64,000 nucleotides of DNA from Porticoccus sp033791605 (GCA_033791605.1 JASJGJ010000008.1:1-64000); one strand, 5' to 3'; shown: positions 27,383 to 37,009, counted from the stretch's first letter. Notes: generated by a model from the sequence alone, not told the origin. Numbers and translations are program-made.

Positions 27383-29776
27383 TTAATAAGGCCATATCCA
27401 ATTTTGCTCTTCCGGCTTATCTACGCCGAACTCATGAGCATAACGGCGACAATCAATTTGCCTATCTCGAAGCATTTGCTTAACGTGAGCCCCCGCAACC
27501 TGAAGCTGCGGAACTCGATTGATAACATCAATGGCTAAACTGAAGCGATCAATCTCGTTCTCAATCGCAAGCTCAAGGGGTGTATTGATATTGCCTCGCT
27601 CCTTATAACCACGCACATGTAGATTCTTATGATTTGTACGGCGATAGGCCAAGCGATGAATAAGCCAGGGGTAACCATGAAAGTTAAAAATAATAGGTTT
27701 GTTAACGGTAAATAAACTGTCAAAATCGCTGTCAGACAACCCGTGGGGATGCTCTTCTGCAGACGTCATTCGAAATAAATCGACAACATTAATAAAGCGG
27801 ATTTTTAGATCTGGAAAACACTCACGCAATAGAGCTGTAGCCGCTAAGGCCTCCTTGGTCGGGATATCGCCGCAGCCAACCATCACCACATCCGGCTCTA
27901 CCCCTTGATCATTGCTGGCCCATTCCCATATTCCCAATCCTTTAGTGCAGTGTTTGATAGCCTCGTCCCTATCAAGGTATTGAATATGCATTTGCTTGTC
28001 GCAAACAATAACATTGATATCATTGTGACTACGTAAACAATGGTCCGCTGTTGATAACAAGCAGTTAACATCCGGAGGTAAATAAATACGCGTAACTTCT
28101 GGATTTTTGTTGACCACGACATCCAGAAAACCAGGATCCTGATGAGTAAAGCCATTGTGATCCTGCCGCCAAACGGTAGAAGTAATCAGCAGATTAATCG
28201 ATGATATCGGCGCTCGCCAGGGAATCTCCTCACAAATGGCAAGCCACTTTGCATGCTGGTTATACATTGAATCAATGATGTGAACAAAGGCCTCGTAAGT
28301 AGCAAAGAAACCATGCCTACCCGTGAGAACATACCCCTCATACCAACCCTCAAGCGTGTGCTCAGAGAGCATTTCCAATACCCGGCCATCGGGACTCAAC
28401 TCACCGCCGTCATCATCTTCGGGCAGGTAATCTGCCAACCATAATTTTTTGCTTACCTCGTATATTGCATCAAGTTTATTCGAGGTATTTTCATCCGGTC
28501 CAAACACACGAAAGTTATCGCTATTTAAACGCATCACATCGCGAAGCATTGCCCCTAGAGGTTTGGTATTCATCGAACTGATTTGACCAGGTTTCTCTAC
28601 GTCAATCATATAGTCACAAAAGTCTGGCATACGAAGATTACGCCGCAGCAAGCCTCCATTGGCATGAGGGTTGGCACTCATACGGCGGCGACCTTTTGGT
28701 GCCAACGCTTTTAGTGCGGGCACAAGGTGACCATCAATATCAAAAAGCTCTTCGGGCTTATAACTTCTTAACCAGGCTTCCAACTGTCGCAAGTGTTCTT
28801 CATTTTTATGCACGTCAGACAACGGCACCTGATGTGATCGCCAGGACCCTTCGGTTTTGTGCCCATTCACTTCATCAGGCCCGGTCCAGCCTTTTGGTGA
28901 ACGCAGTACGATCATTGGCCAACGTGCACGTGCGACAGGACCCCCATTACGCGCCTGTGACTGTATTTCTCGGATATCAAGTACACACCGCTCCATAACA
29001 GAAGCCATTGCCTGATGCATACACTCTGGGTCGTCGCCTTCTACAAAATACGGGGTCCAGCCGTAACCGAAGAACAAGCTTTCCAGCTCCTCATGTGAGA
29101 TGCGTGACAAGATAGTCGGGTTATTGATCTTATAACCATTCAAATGAAGAATTGGCAGCACCGAACCATCGCGTACCGGGTTAAGAAATTTACTGGAGTG
29201 CCATGCTGTAGCCAAAGGGCCTGTCTCAGCCTCGCCATCACCTACCGCAACAGTAACAATCAGGTCAGGATTATCAAAAGCGGCACCAAATGCATGAGAA
29301 AGACTATAGCCGAGCTCACCCCCCTCATGGATGGAACCGGGAGTTTCAGGCGTGCAGTGACTGCCGATGCCACCAGGGAATGAAAACTGCTTAAAGAATT
29401 TGTGCAAACCCTCCTCGTCTTCACTCTTATCGGGATAAACTTCGGAATAGGTTCCTTCCAGATAGACGGGAGCCAATACACCCGGCGCTCCATGACCAGG
29501 GCCCGCCAGAAAAATCGCATTCAAATCATATTTATTGATAAGGCGGTTCATATGAATATACATGAAGGCCAACCCCGGACTCGACCCCCAATGTCCAAGA
29601 AGACGCTTTTTAATATGTTCAGGCTTGAGTGGCTCTCGCAGCAAAGGATTGTCGTACAGATAGATCATGCCAGCCGCAAGATAATTACAGGCACGCCAAT
29701 AGGCATGAATATTGAGAAGCTCGTCGCTGCTCAACACATCTTTTTTAACTGGAAATCCATTCGAGGGCTGTATCAT
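27383..29776 (-). CDS. xfp: Xylulose-5-phosphate/fructose-6-phosphate phosphoketolase
   Basis: A 797-residue thiamine-diphosphate enzyme that splits xylulose 5-phosphate (and usually fructose 6-phosphate), using phosphate, to acetyl phosphate and a sugar phosphate. Motifs include GHWGSSPGLAFMYIHMNRLI, GPGHGAPGVLAPVYLEGTYSE, SFPGGIGSHCTPETPGSIHEGGELGYSLSHA and the ThDP-binding GDGEAETGPLA. Full length for the family. No acetate kinase or phosphotransacetylase gene is in the window to use the acetyl phosphate. It is the first gene of the minus-strand stress/energy run that ends with the P-type ATPase. Confidence 0.95.
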   Translation of the reverse strand: MIQPSNGFPVKKDVLSSDELLNIHAYWRACNYLAAGMIYLYDNPLLREPLKPEHIKKRLLGHWGSSPGLAFMYIHMNRLINKYDLNAIFLAGPGHGAPGVLAPVYLEGTYSEVYPDKSEDEEGLHKFFKQFSFPGGIGSHCTPETPGSIHEGGELGYSLSHAFGAAFDNPDLIVTVAVGDGEAETGPLATAWHSSKFLNPVRDGSVLPILHLNGYKINNPTILSRISHEELESLFFGYGWTPYFVEGDDPECMHQAMASVMERCVLDIREIQSQARNGGPVARARWPMIVLRSPKGWTGPDEVNGHKTEGSWRSHQVPLSDVHKNEEHLRQLEAWLRSYKPEELFDIDGHLVPALKALAPKGRRRMSANPHANGGLLRRNLRMPDFCDYMIDVEKPGQISSMNTKPLGAMLRDVMRLNSDNFRVFGPDENTSNKLDAIYEVSKKLWLADYLPEDDDGGELSPDGRVLEMLSEHTLEGWYEGYVLTGRHGFFATYEAFVHIIDSMYNQHAKWLAICEEIPWRAPISSINLLITSTVWRQDHNGFTHQDPGFLDVVVNKNPEVTRIYLPPDVNCLLSTADHCLRSHNDINVIVCDKQMHIQYLDRDEAIKHCTKGLGIWEWASNDQGVEPDVVMVGCGDIPTKEALAATALLRECFPDLKIRFINVVDLFRMTSAEEHPHGLSDSDFDSLFTVNKPIIFNFHGYPWLIHRLAYRRTNHKNLHVRGYKERGNINTPLELAIENEIDRFSLAIDVINRVPQLQVAGAHVKQMLRDRQIDCRRYAHEFGVDKPEEQNWIWPY

Positions 29777-30949
29777 TTTCTACCGCTCCTGTTTCGATAA
29801 ACAAAACCTATTTAGTGCTAATTCAGTTTAGTGAAAAATCAATTTTGAGAAACCATTCCATACACCTGCTGCCGCAGCTATAGCTCCGACATCAAGACTA
29901 ATTCGATAAACCCAACAACACACACGCTTGTTATTAAAAAGAGCTGCCAAGTCATCCACGCGCATCGTCTTCTCTGGTATGAGATAAAACAATACACTCG
30001 GGTGCTGCGAGTTGCCATAGGCAACCCATCAAGCGGGGCAAAGAAGGCCATAGTTGTCGCTACGCTTTGAAGGTCAACCATGGCACACAGGCTCGCGTCA
30101 TGTCCAAGATGGTCCGCTATCACTCGACCATTGGCTATTTCGACAGTGCACTGGCAATGTATTGATATGAACATAAGATATCTAGACGTTGCCGCAACAA
30201 TTTGCGCTTTCTGTCCTGAGGTTTTCTTTATTGATATTAGCCTGTATAGCATCACAGGTAATAATATTAGATATGTAAGTACTGATTATGATAGAAGTGC
30301 CGTTCTTCGTGTTGATACGATAACAGTCTAGGAGCTTACAAACATTTCTTTATTTATTCTTGCAGGAATTTTTTCAGCTATAGTTTTTATCGCCAATTAC
30401 CGTTGTCGTACAAATGATAGATTGGCATAAAAAAACTACGTAGCAGCATTAACTGCTTTTCCGTTTAGCCTATAACTGATTTAGGTTTACGGGGCTTTCT
30501 TTGATGACACCATAGACGGCATTCATCTGTTTCAAGTTGTCTTCATTTTAAATCGTAAAATCAACTGTATCATTCAAGCCTGCTCGTTCCATTTTTTTAT
30601 CTAACAGATTATTTCGAGCTATAAAATTCAGATAAAGTTCTGGGATGAACAGGGGATGTAAATAGGAATAATGCAAATATACACAACGCCATTCCACGAC
30701 ATATAGTCCCCTACCTAATGATCGAAAATCCTTACTCTACTAATCAAGACTCGAGAAGTAATTCCAAATTTTTCTCTTTAAAAGTGTACATCTTGCTCTC
30801 ATCACTAGATTCTGGTTAGACCCCAAGCATAAAAAAATATTAGAGCGAATCAACTATTTCACCTACCACTTACTCGGTTATATATATCCGATATAGATTA
30901 GCGAATTGATTCGAGAATTTCATCCACGCACCGTCCTAGACCAGTGGGT
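29777..30949. other. 1.2-kb stretch without an intact gene
   Basis: No frame here looks like a whole gene. On the minus strand at roughly 30480-30710 a coherent protein-like run (including FIPELYLNFIARNNLLDKK) is broken by an in-frame stop and then continues with NEDNLKQMNAVYGVIKE, which suggests a decayed gene of unknown family. Frames at 29878-30255 on the minus strand and at 30080-30331 on the plus strand overlap each other and lack recognisable content. The rest is AT-rich. No transposase or repeat is evident. Confidence 0.4.
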
Positions 30950-31294
30950 TCAGTCACTAGCCTTTTTAACAAACTCTGATTTCAGCATCATCGGACCAAT
31001 GCCTTTGATATTGCAATCAATATTATGGTCACCCTCCACTAAACGACCAATCTTCACTTTAGTTCCGATTTTTGCAACGGACGAAGTACCCTTGATTTTC
31101 AGATCCTTGATCAGAGTGACATAATCACCCTCCATCACCCGATTGCCATGAGCGTCTTTAACAACGAGTTCATCTCCATCTGGGGGTTCATCGGCAGGAT
31201 TCCATTCATGCCCACACTCGGGACAAGATAGACGAGATTGAACCTCATACACATAGTTCGACTGACACTGTGGACAGGGGGGGAAACTGCTCAT
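30950..31294 (-). CDS. yjdM: PhnA/YjdM-family zinc-ribbon protein
   Basis: About 114 residues. An N-terminal zinc ribbon (CPQCQSNYVYE...LSCPECGHEWNP) is followed by the conserved PhnA domain with VVKDAHGNRVMEGDYVTLIKDLKIKGTSS and VEGDHNIDCNIKGIGPMMLKSEFVKK. It matches the E. coli YjdM protein along its whole length. The protein was once tied to phosphonate use, but its role is not settled. I started it at the ATG at 31294, three codons inside the open frame, to match the family N-terminus. It follows the next gene by about 20 bases. Confidence 0.93.
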   Translation of the reverse strand: MSSFPPCPQCQSNYVYEVQSRLSCPECGHEWNPADEPPDGDELVVKDAHGNRVMEGDYVTLIKDLKIKGTSSVAKIGTKVKIGRLVEGDHNIDCNIKGIGPMMLKSEFVKKASD

Positions 31295-31314
31295 CTTGTA
31301 CATCCTTAAAAGCG

Positions 31315-31554
31315 TTATAAAAAAACGGTAAAGTCATTCAAGCCCAGTGATTTAATCAACTTGACCAAGGCATTCATATCATCGGTGGCAATGGGGTTAT
31401 CATCATTATCCGCAAGAACAAAAGACTTACTGCGGTTATCACGTAACATCACAAACCATTGCGTTCGATTTGTCGGGCTGGCTCTCACCTGTGCCTCTTC
31501 CCACGCACCAGTTTTGCCCAATGCAACAGCATTATCTAGCTTCACGAGATTCAC
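31315..31554 (-). CDS. Small conserved hypothetical protein
   Basis: A 79-residue protein without membrane segments: NAVALGKTGAWEEAQVRASPTNRTQWFVMLRD, then SKSFVLADNDDNPIATDDMNALVKLIKSLGLND. It resembles unnamed small proteins found beside anion transporters in other proteobacteria, as far as I recall; no function is known to me. Its start lies inside the end of the SulP gene (23 shared bases), so the two are probably translated in sequence from one message. Confidence 0.6.
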   Translation of the reverse strand: MNLVKLDNAVALGKTGAWEEAQVRASPTNRTQWFVMLRDNRSKSFVLADNDDNPIATDDMNALVKLIKSLGLNDFTVFL

Positions 31555-33274
31555 CTCCCATCAAAGCATCATCTATCGCCTCATCCAGAGTAGAAAATGA
31601 CACGTCCAGTGGGCCTGGTGTCTCCCCCCGCGCTTTTGCCAGGGTTTTCAGGGGTTGAAATTGCCAAGCCGAAAAACGAATTGATGTTTGATTCTTTTCA
31701 CACAGAGTCATTAGTTTTTCAATCTCCGAGTGTCCACCTGCATCCAAATAGGCGCTATATTTCATATGTATTATGAGACCATCGAGCCCAGGCACCTGCT
31801 TGCAAAGCTCTCCTACGATGCGATCAGCAGCAGCAAAGAACAATGGCCCGCGAATTTTTAGGACCTTAAAGTTATCGGGCAATTTTGTACGAACAAAATT
31901 AGGGTCATCGGTAATCTCTACCACGTGTGTCAACGAGGCAATTTCTTTCATAAATAGCAACGAAGCCAACAGAATCCCAGCGGTAATAGCGATCACCATA
32001 TCGAAGAAAACCGTCAGCAACAAACAGGTCAGAAATACCAGTACGTCACCGGATGGAGATTTTTTTACCAACTTAACTGATTTTGGTGCTTCACTCATAT
32101 TCCAGGCGACAACCATAAGGAGAGCCGCCATCGCAGGCATTGGCACATAAGCCAGGGCACGGGAGAGTAGTAATAAACCGAGCAACACGACGATAGAATG
32201 GATGATAGCGGCAATGGGAGATACCGCTCCAGCCTTGAAATTGGTTGCTGAACGCGCGATGGCGGCTGTCGCCGTCACGCCGCCAAAGAAAGGTGTCACT
32301 AGGTTGCCCAGCCCCTGGGCCAGCAATTCGCTATTAGCACTATGGCGCTTACCTGACATGCCATCGAGCACAACCGCGCATAACAGTGACTCAATGGCGC
32401 CCAGCATGGCGATGGCGAATGCAGTGGGCAACAGATCTGAAATCAGGTTCAGAGTCAGCGTCAGAGGCTGCCCATCGGCTCCCGCCCGGTTCCAAGGCCA
32501 ATCAAATGTAGGCAAATAGGGGGGAATACCGGGAGCTTCCGCACCGCTCGGTAACAAGTAGTGAAAACGAGAACCTATTGTATCCACATCAATGCCTTGC
32601 CAGCCCAACACAATACCGAGTAAACAGGCCAGCACCAGCGCAGGTAGATGTGGAGGAATAGGGGTGCGCAGTCGCGGCCATGCCACCATCACCACCAAGG
32701 TAAACAGGGCAACTATACTGCTACCTATATCGGCCAGATGTAGATTGCTACCAATGGCTATTAATTTACCGACAAAATGTTCCGGCATTGAAGGAACCGT
32801 CATGCCGGTAAAGTCTGGTATCTGCAACACAGCAATTACGATCGCGATACCACCAGTAAACCCTAGCGTCACAGCTTCCGGAATATACTCAATAAAACGA
32901 CCGAGTCGGGCGTAGGCCATGGCGATCAAGATGGCGCCTGCCATAACTGAAGCCAGCAACAGACCTGCCAGTCCATATTTTGCAGCGAGGGGATGTAAAA
33001 TAACTACGAAGGCAGCCGTGGGCCCAGAAATACTGAATCGACTTCCTCCCGTTAGCGCAATGATCACGCCGGCAATCAGCGACGTATACAAACCGTATTC
33101 CGGTGGCACGCCACTGGCGATGGCCAATGCCATCGCTAACGGAATGGATATCACCCCAACCGTCATCCCGGCAATTACGTCCTTCAGTAGGTCTCCGCGC
33201 CCATAGCCATCGACCAGTGCTTCGCGAAGTGCATAGCCTATCCGCAATGAAAAAAGATGTGTTCTATGAGTCAA
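31532..33274 (-). CDS. SulP-family anion transporter with STAS domain
   Basis: A 580-residue inner-membrane carrier. The membrane part (about residues 25-420) begins with LLKDVIAGMTVGVISIPLAMALAIASGVPPEYGLYTS and includes GSRFSISGPTAAFVV, both typical of the SulP family and closest in style to the DauA/YchM branch (C4-dicarboxylate) although sulfate or bicarbonate are also possible cargoes. The cytoplasmic end is a STAS domain with FKVLKIRGPLFFAAADRI and LIIHMKYSAYLDAGG. Upstream lies the divergent pckA promoter region. Confidence 0.92.
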   Translation of the reverse strand: MTHRTHLFSLRIGYALREALVDGYGRGDLLKDVIAGMTVGVISIPLAMALAIASGVPPEYGLYTSLIAGVIIALTGGSRFSISGPTAAFVVILHPLAAKYGLAGLLLASVMAGAILIAMAYARLGRFIEYIPEAVTLGFTGGIAIVIAVLQIPDFTGMTVPSMPEHFVGKLIAIGSNLHLADIGSSIVALFTLVVMVAWPRLRTPIPPHLPALVLACLLGIVLGWQGIDVDTIGSRFHYLLPSGAEAPGIPPYLPTFDWPWNRAGADGQPLTLTLNLISDLLPTAFAIAMLGAIESLLCAVVLDGMSGKRHSANSELLAQGLGNLVTPFFGGVTATAAIARSATNFKAGAVSPIAAIIHSIVVLLGLLLLSRALAYVPMPAMAALLMVVAWNMSEAPKSVKLVKKSPSGDVLVFLTCLLLTVFFDMVIAITAGILLASLLFMKEIASLTHVVEITDDPNFVRTKLPDNFKVLKIRGPLFFAAADRIVGELCKQVPGLDGLIIHMKYSAYLDAGGHSEIEKLMTLCEKNQTSIRFSAWQFQPLKTLAKARGETPGPLDVSFSTLDEAIDDALMGGESREAR

Positions 33275-33403
33275 TCAAAATGCTCCTCATTCAGAGGTCA
33301 AACGACGTTTAGTTGCTTGCCAAATCTCAACCTAGCCACAAGGACAAAGGCCAAGTCTAAAACAGTCTTTCTACTAACCTATTCGTGTTGAACCATTGTA
33401 TCT

Positions 33404-33431
33404 TATTATAATATTATTATAATATTATTAT
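33404..33431. repeat. Tandem repeat with twin TATAAT boxes upstream of pckA
   Basis: Two and a half copies of the 11-base unit TATTATAATAT lie end to end. Each full copy contains TATAAT (33407-33412 and 33418-33423), so the repeat could supply alternative -10 boxes. A TTGAAC at 33388 is 13 or 24 bases away, neither an ideal spacing. The repeat sits about 60 bases before pckA. Confidence 0.6.
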
Positions 33432-33488
33432 CATTAGAAAGTTGTCGATTATCGCACAAGGCTAACTCTAACCGAAGGACACCCCACC

Positions 33489-35102
33489 ATGCCCAAACTC
33501 CGTTTACAGCAGGCGCTTCAGAACTATGGTATTAGCGACCCTGAGACCATTGTTTACAACCCGGATTACAGTACTTTATTCCAGGAAGAAACACGCCCCG
33601 AACTGCAAGGCTATGAGGCCGCACGCCTGACCAAGAATGGAGCTGTCACGGTAGACACGGGTATTTTTACTGGCCGCTCCCCAAAAGATAAATATTTCGT
33701 CAAGGATGATACTACCCGAGACACACTGTGGTGGTCGGATCAGGGCAAAAACGACAACAAACCCATCTCGCAGCAAACATGGCAATCACTGAAAACCGTA
33801 GTAGGAAATCAACTCAGCGGCAAGTGCCTATTTGTCGATGACCTATTTTGCGGCGCTAATCCGGCGAGCCGATTAAAGGTCCGCTTTGTAACAGAAGTTG
33901 CCTGGCAATCCCACTTTGTAAAAAATATGTTCATCCGGCCCACTGAAGCCGAACTTAAAGATTTTGAGCCCGATTTCGTTGTACTGAACGGCTCCAAGGC
34001 TGTCAATCCCGACTGGCAGGAGCAGGGCCTCAATTCGGAAAATTTTGTTGCCTTCAACATGACCGAACGAGTGCAACTAATTGGTGGGACCTGGTATGGC
34101 GGCGAAATGAAGAAAGGCCTTTTTTCTGTCATGAATTACCTACTACCCCAGAAAGGCATCGCCTCTATGCACTGTTCGGCCAACATTGGCCCAGATGGTG
34201 ACACTGCGATCTTTTTTGGGCTATCAGGTACGGGTAAAACCACGCTTTCTACCGATCCTAAACGTGCCTTAATTGGCGACGATGAGCACGGCTGGGACGA
34301 CAATGGCATATTTAATTTCGAGGGTGGCTGCTACGCCAAAACCATCAACCTCAGCCAGGAGCATGAACCCGAGATCTATGCGGCTATCAAGCGCGATGCG
34401 CTGTTGGAAAATGTAGTTGTCGATGACGCAGGAAATATCGATTTTTCTGACGCCTCAAAAACCGAAAATACGCGGGTTTCTTACCCAATTTATCACATTG
34501 ATAACATCGTTAAGCCAGTTTCTGTGGGCGGTCACGCCAGCAAAGTGATCTTCCTGACAGCCGATGCCTTTGGCGTATTACCACCTGTTGCGCGATTAAC
34601 CAAAGCACAGGCCCGTTATTATTTCTTGTCAGGCTATACTTCAAAGTTAGCGGGAACTGAACGGGGAATTACCGAACCCACACCCACTTTTTCAGCTTGC
34701 TTTGGCGCCGCTTTTCTCAGCCTACATCCTACCCAGTACGCGGAAGTGCTAAACAACCGCATGGAGCAGGCTGACGCTCAAGCATACCTGGTTAATACCG
34801 GCTGGAACGGCACGGGTCAGCGAATATCCATCAAGGCAACTCGATGTATTATCGATGCCATTTTAAATGGCTCAATCGAGGACGAGACATTCAACACGCT
34901 GCCCATTTTCGGATTGCAAATACCTGTATCCCTTGAGGGAGTAGATACCGACATTATCGATCCAAGGAATACTTATAGTGACACCAGCCAATGGACTGAT
35001 AAGGCCAACGCTCTGGCTAAAAGGTTCGTAAATAATTTTGCACAGTTTACGGATACAGCAGACGGACTTGCTCTCATTGCTGCAGGCCCCAAGCTAGACT
35101 AA
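33489..35102 (+). CDS. pckA: Phosphoenolpyruvate carboxykinase (ATP)
   Basis: PckA turns oxaloacetate and ATP into phosphoenolpyruvate, the entry step of gluconeogenesis. The 537 residues match the ATP-using family. The P-loop is GLSGTGKTTLSTDP, the metal-site region is IGDDEHGWDDNGIFNFEGGCYAK, and TGRSPKDKYFV and NTGWNGTGQRISI are also visible. The gene stands alone on the plus strand, divergent from the SulP transporter. An AAGGA ribosome site precedes the ATG. Confidence 0.97.
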   Translation: MPKLRLQQALQNYGISDPETIVYNPDYSTLFQEETRPELQGYEAARLTKNGAVTVDTGIFTGRSPKDKYFVKDDTTRDTLWWSDQGKNDNKPISQQTWQSLKTVVGNQLSGKCLFVDDLFCGANPASRLKVRFVTEVAWQSHFVKNMFIRPTEAELKDFEPDFVVLNGSKAVNPDWQEQGLNSENFVAFNMTERVQLIGGTWYGGEMKKGLFSVMNYLLPQKGIASMHCSANIGPDGDTAIFFGLSGTGKTTLSTDPKRALIGDDEHGWDDNGIFNFEGGCYAKTINLSQEHEPEIYAAIKRDALLENVVVDDAGNIDFSDASKTENTRVSYPIYHIDNIVKPVSVGGHASKVIFLTADAFGVLPPVARLTKAQARYYFLSGYTSKLAGTERGITEPTPTFSACFGAAFLSLHPTQYAEVLNNRMEQADAQAYLVNTGWNGTGQRISIKATRCIIDAILNGSIEDETFNTLPIFGLQIPVSLEGVDTDIIDPRNTYSDTSQWTDKANALAKRFVNNFAQFTDTADGLALIAAGPKLD

Positions 35103-35430
35103 GATTCTAGGTATATAGCAACAAGGCCAACTCAATAGCAGACATCGAACTGGTCATAGACCACGATACGATTAGGTAGCTTAGAGTTGGCTCCCTTCCC
35201 CAACACATCAGGGATTTTCAACACGCACTCGCTGTCATTGATAATCATCTCAAGAAAGGCATTACCTTAGCAGATATTTATTTATCCCCTATAGGAACCT
35301 TGACGCTGTGAGACAATGGGGACTAGATGAAAATAAAGGCACCTATTACCTCCTTACCTCCGACTAAGATCATTTCTCTTCGCAGAAAATTAAACATCAC
35401 GATGGCACTTCGGCAGTAACTATAAAAAAA
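35103..35430. other. Gap downstream of pckA
   Basis: About 330 bases without an intact gene. A short run near 35300-35375 on the plus strand translates coherently (DENKGTYYLLTSD) but lacks any start or known relative; it may be a trace of a lost gene. A small inverted repeat (TGGTCATAGACCA, 35153-35165) is the only structure seen. Confidence 0.35.
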
Positions 35431-35649
35431 TCAAAAGCTGTGGAGTACTAAGCGTACAACTGAAGTAACAGTAAAAATAAATAGCGCAACAAAAATCACG
35501 CCAGCAATGACAAAGGTACTCAATTTTCCATGCTTGAAATCACGTTCAAGATTTTTTTTACTTTGAATACCCACTGCAGCTGAGAGTACGCTGCGGATCA
35601 ATTGCAGAAAGCCCACCTTATTTTTAGAATCTTCTTCTTTTGGTTCCAT
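35431..35649 (-). CDS. DUF2970 small membrane protein
   Basis: A 72-residue protein with GFLQLIRSVLSAAVGIQSKKNLERDF, then a single hydrophobic segment near the C-terminus (FVIAGVIFVALFIFTVTSVVRLVL). This fits the DUF2970 family, short inner-membrane proteins of unknown function in gamma- and betaproteobacteria. The preceding TAGGAGATTTACC provides a ribosome site. It is not clearly in an operon. Confidence 0.8.
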   Translation of the reverse strand: MEPKEEDSKNKVGFLQLIRSVLSAAVGIQSKKNLERDFKHGKLSTFVIAGVIFVALFIFTVTSVVRLVLHSF

Positions 35650-35948
35650 GGTAAATCTCCTAAGTATTTTGACAGCATCAATTTAATCTATCGAGCAAAA
35701 CAAAACGTGGCAATAGCCAATGCCGTGACTACCAGCACAAAGACCTCGTTGATTTTGATCAAGCTAATACCATGTCAATTGAGTCTCACTTTTTCAACGC
35801 ACATACGGCAGCCGGAATGAGGATTGCCAACCCCCAGATCAGGGGTCACTCAGTACGGACAGTGATGAAATGAGGTGATTACGTTATACACCCTAGTCGA
35901 GCAGCACTTGATCAGTAGCGAGTCGGCCCGTATAAAAGTGCGCAAGGG

Positions 35949-36167
35949 TTAACGCTTGGATTTTCCAGCGACTTTTCCGGTAGATTTCCCCCCCGCCACC
36001 GTTTCTGAGCCCGTACTGTAGGTCGCCCCATGAGCTGCCAAATAATCACGAATCAGTTTCCGTACTACCTGTGATGGTGTCAGATCCTGCGTCGCACAAA
36101 GCTCCTCAAACGCAGACTTCTTAGCCGGATCGATCAACACGGTCAATCGAGCAGTTTTAGATTCCAA
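35949..36167 (-). CDS. Ribbon-helix-helix (CopG/MetJ-type) DNA-binding protein
   Basis: A 72-residue protein. The N-terminal part, ARLTVLIDPAKKSAFEELCATQDLTPSQVVRKLIRDYLAAHG, has the strand followed by two helices of ribbon-helix-helix repressors. The C-terminal third is rich in Gly, Lys, Ser and Thr and probably disordered. Such proteins bind DNA as dimers. No toxin gene is next to it, so an antitoxin role is not supported. Its targets are unknown. Confidence 0.75.
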   Translation of the reverse strand: MESKTARLTVLIDPAKKSAFEELCATQDLTPSQVVRKLIRDYLAAHGATYSTGSETVAGGKSTGKVAGKSKR

Positions 36168-36721
36168 AACAATCCCCTTTAATTAGCATCAAATTACAAT
36201 CTAATGATAATAAAACATCTATCAACAATGATCCATTAATATACGTCACCTGGGTTCCTACAATGGCGGGGCTATCCATATTCATACTGTTAACTGACGC
36301 GCAGGAACCTCCACAGATTGGAGCTGTGTACCGACCTAGACATCTACATTCGGGGAAATAGAGTACAACCTGTACCAGGCAAACTTTTGCGACTACGCAC
36401 TGGGCCTAGTGATCGAAAAAATGCTGGATAAGTCTTATAAAGATTGAAAAATTCGGTGGCTATCTAAGATATCAGCGGGGACCACCCTCGTGAGAAGTGG
36501 AAAATAATTGGTCCTGTGAAATAAATAACCTATCAATTACCACAGCACCCTCACCACATCATTAAGCTTGCGATCAAGACTAGAGGGGCAAACCTCTAAC
36601 ATGCTGCTGTTCATTTTCGATAGATGTCAAAAGCTAAAAATTATGATGACCCCTGACAAGTATCCGGAATTGAACCTAGGGTACTGAACCCAAGGTACTA
36701 TATTATTTGTTAATCGTTTTA
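36168..36721. other. Gap upstream of the mla operon end
   Basis: About 550 bases, AT-rich at both sides. Apart from the possible serine-hydrolase remnant listed separately, nothing gene-like is visible on either strand. Confidence 0.4.
36340..36447 (+). pseudogene. Possible remnant of a serine beta-lactamase-like hydrolase
   Basis: The frame reads FGEIEYNLYQANFCDYALGL followed by VIEKMLDKSYKD and a stop. This recalls the segment (F-E-Y-S-N...Y-x-L-L-G-x-I-I-E-K...GKSY) of class C beta-lactamase-like serine hydrolases, just after the catalytic Ser-x-x-Lys. Nothing matching lies before or after it, and the frame has no start codon. If the match is right, this is a fragment of a lost gene. Confidence 0.3.
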
Positions 36722-37009
36722 TTATTCACCCGACATTTCAGGGAAAAACCCATTTACGTCGTATAAGTTTAATAGGCCCTGTAGGGGAGGGTTAACCCCT
36801 TGCAAGGGAATTGCCCTGCGCTGTAAATAAAGCAGCAAGCCCACTGCAGCGGAATCACTGTGAGCAATACCACTACAATCGAGCCGCCGAACATCATTCA
36901 AAGGCAGCTTATCCAATTGCCGAATCAATCCAGCTGCTGACTCAAAACTCACATCTCCGTTAATGTATAAGGTGTCACCAAGCAAGCTAAGTGCTTTCTT
37001 AGATTTCAT
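36722..37009 (-). CDS. mlaB: Mla pathway STAS-domain protein MlaB
   Basis: A 95-residue STAS-domain protein that binds MlaF in the cytoplasm and supports the activity of the MlaFEDB phospholipid transporter. It contains DTLYINGDVSFESAAGLIRQLDKL and LDCSGIAHSDSAAVGLLLYLQRRA, including the DSA stretch that faces MlaF in the family. It is the last gene of the minus-strand mlaFEDCB operon and overlaps mlaC by 4 bases. Confidence 0.88.
   Translation of the reverse strand: MKSKKALSLLGDTLYINGDVSFESAAGLIRQLDKLPLNDVRRLDCSGIAHSDSAAVGLLLYLQRRAIPLQGVNPPLQGLLNLYDVNGFFPEMSGE

Noticed and set aside
29878..30331. Frames of 125 and 83 codons on opposite strands
   Set aside because: They overlap each other, neither resembles a known protein and no start signals are convincing.
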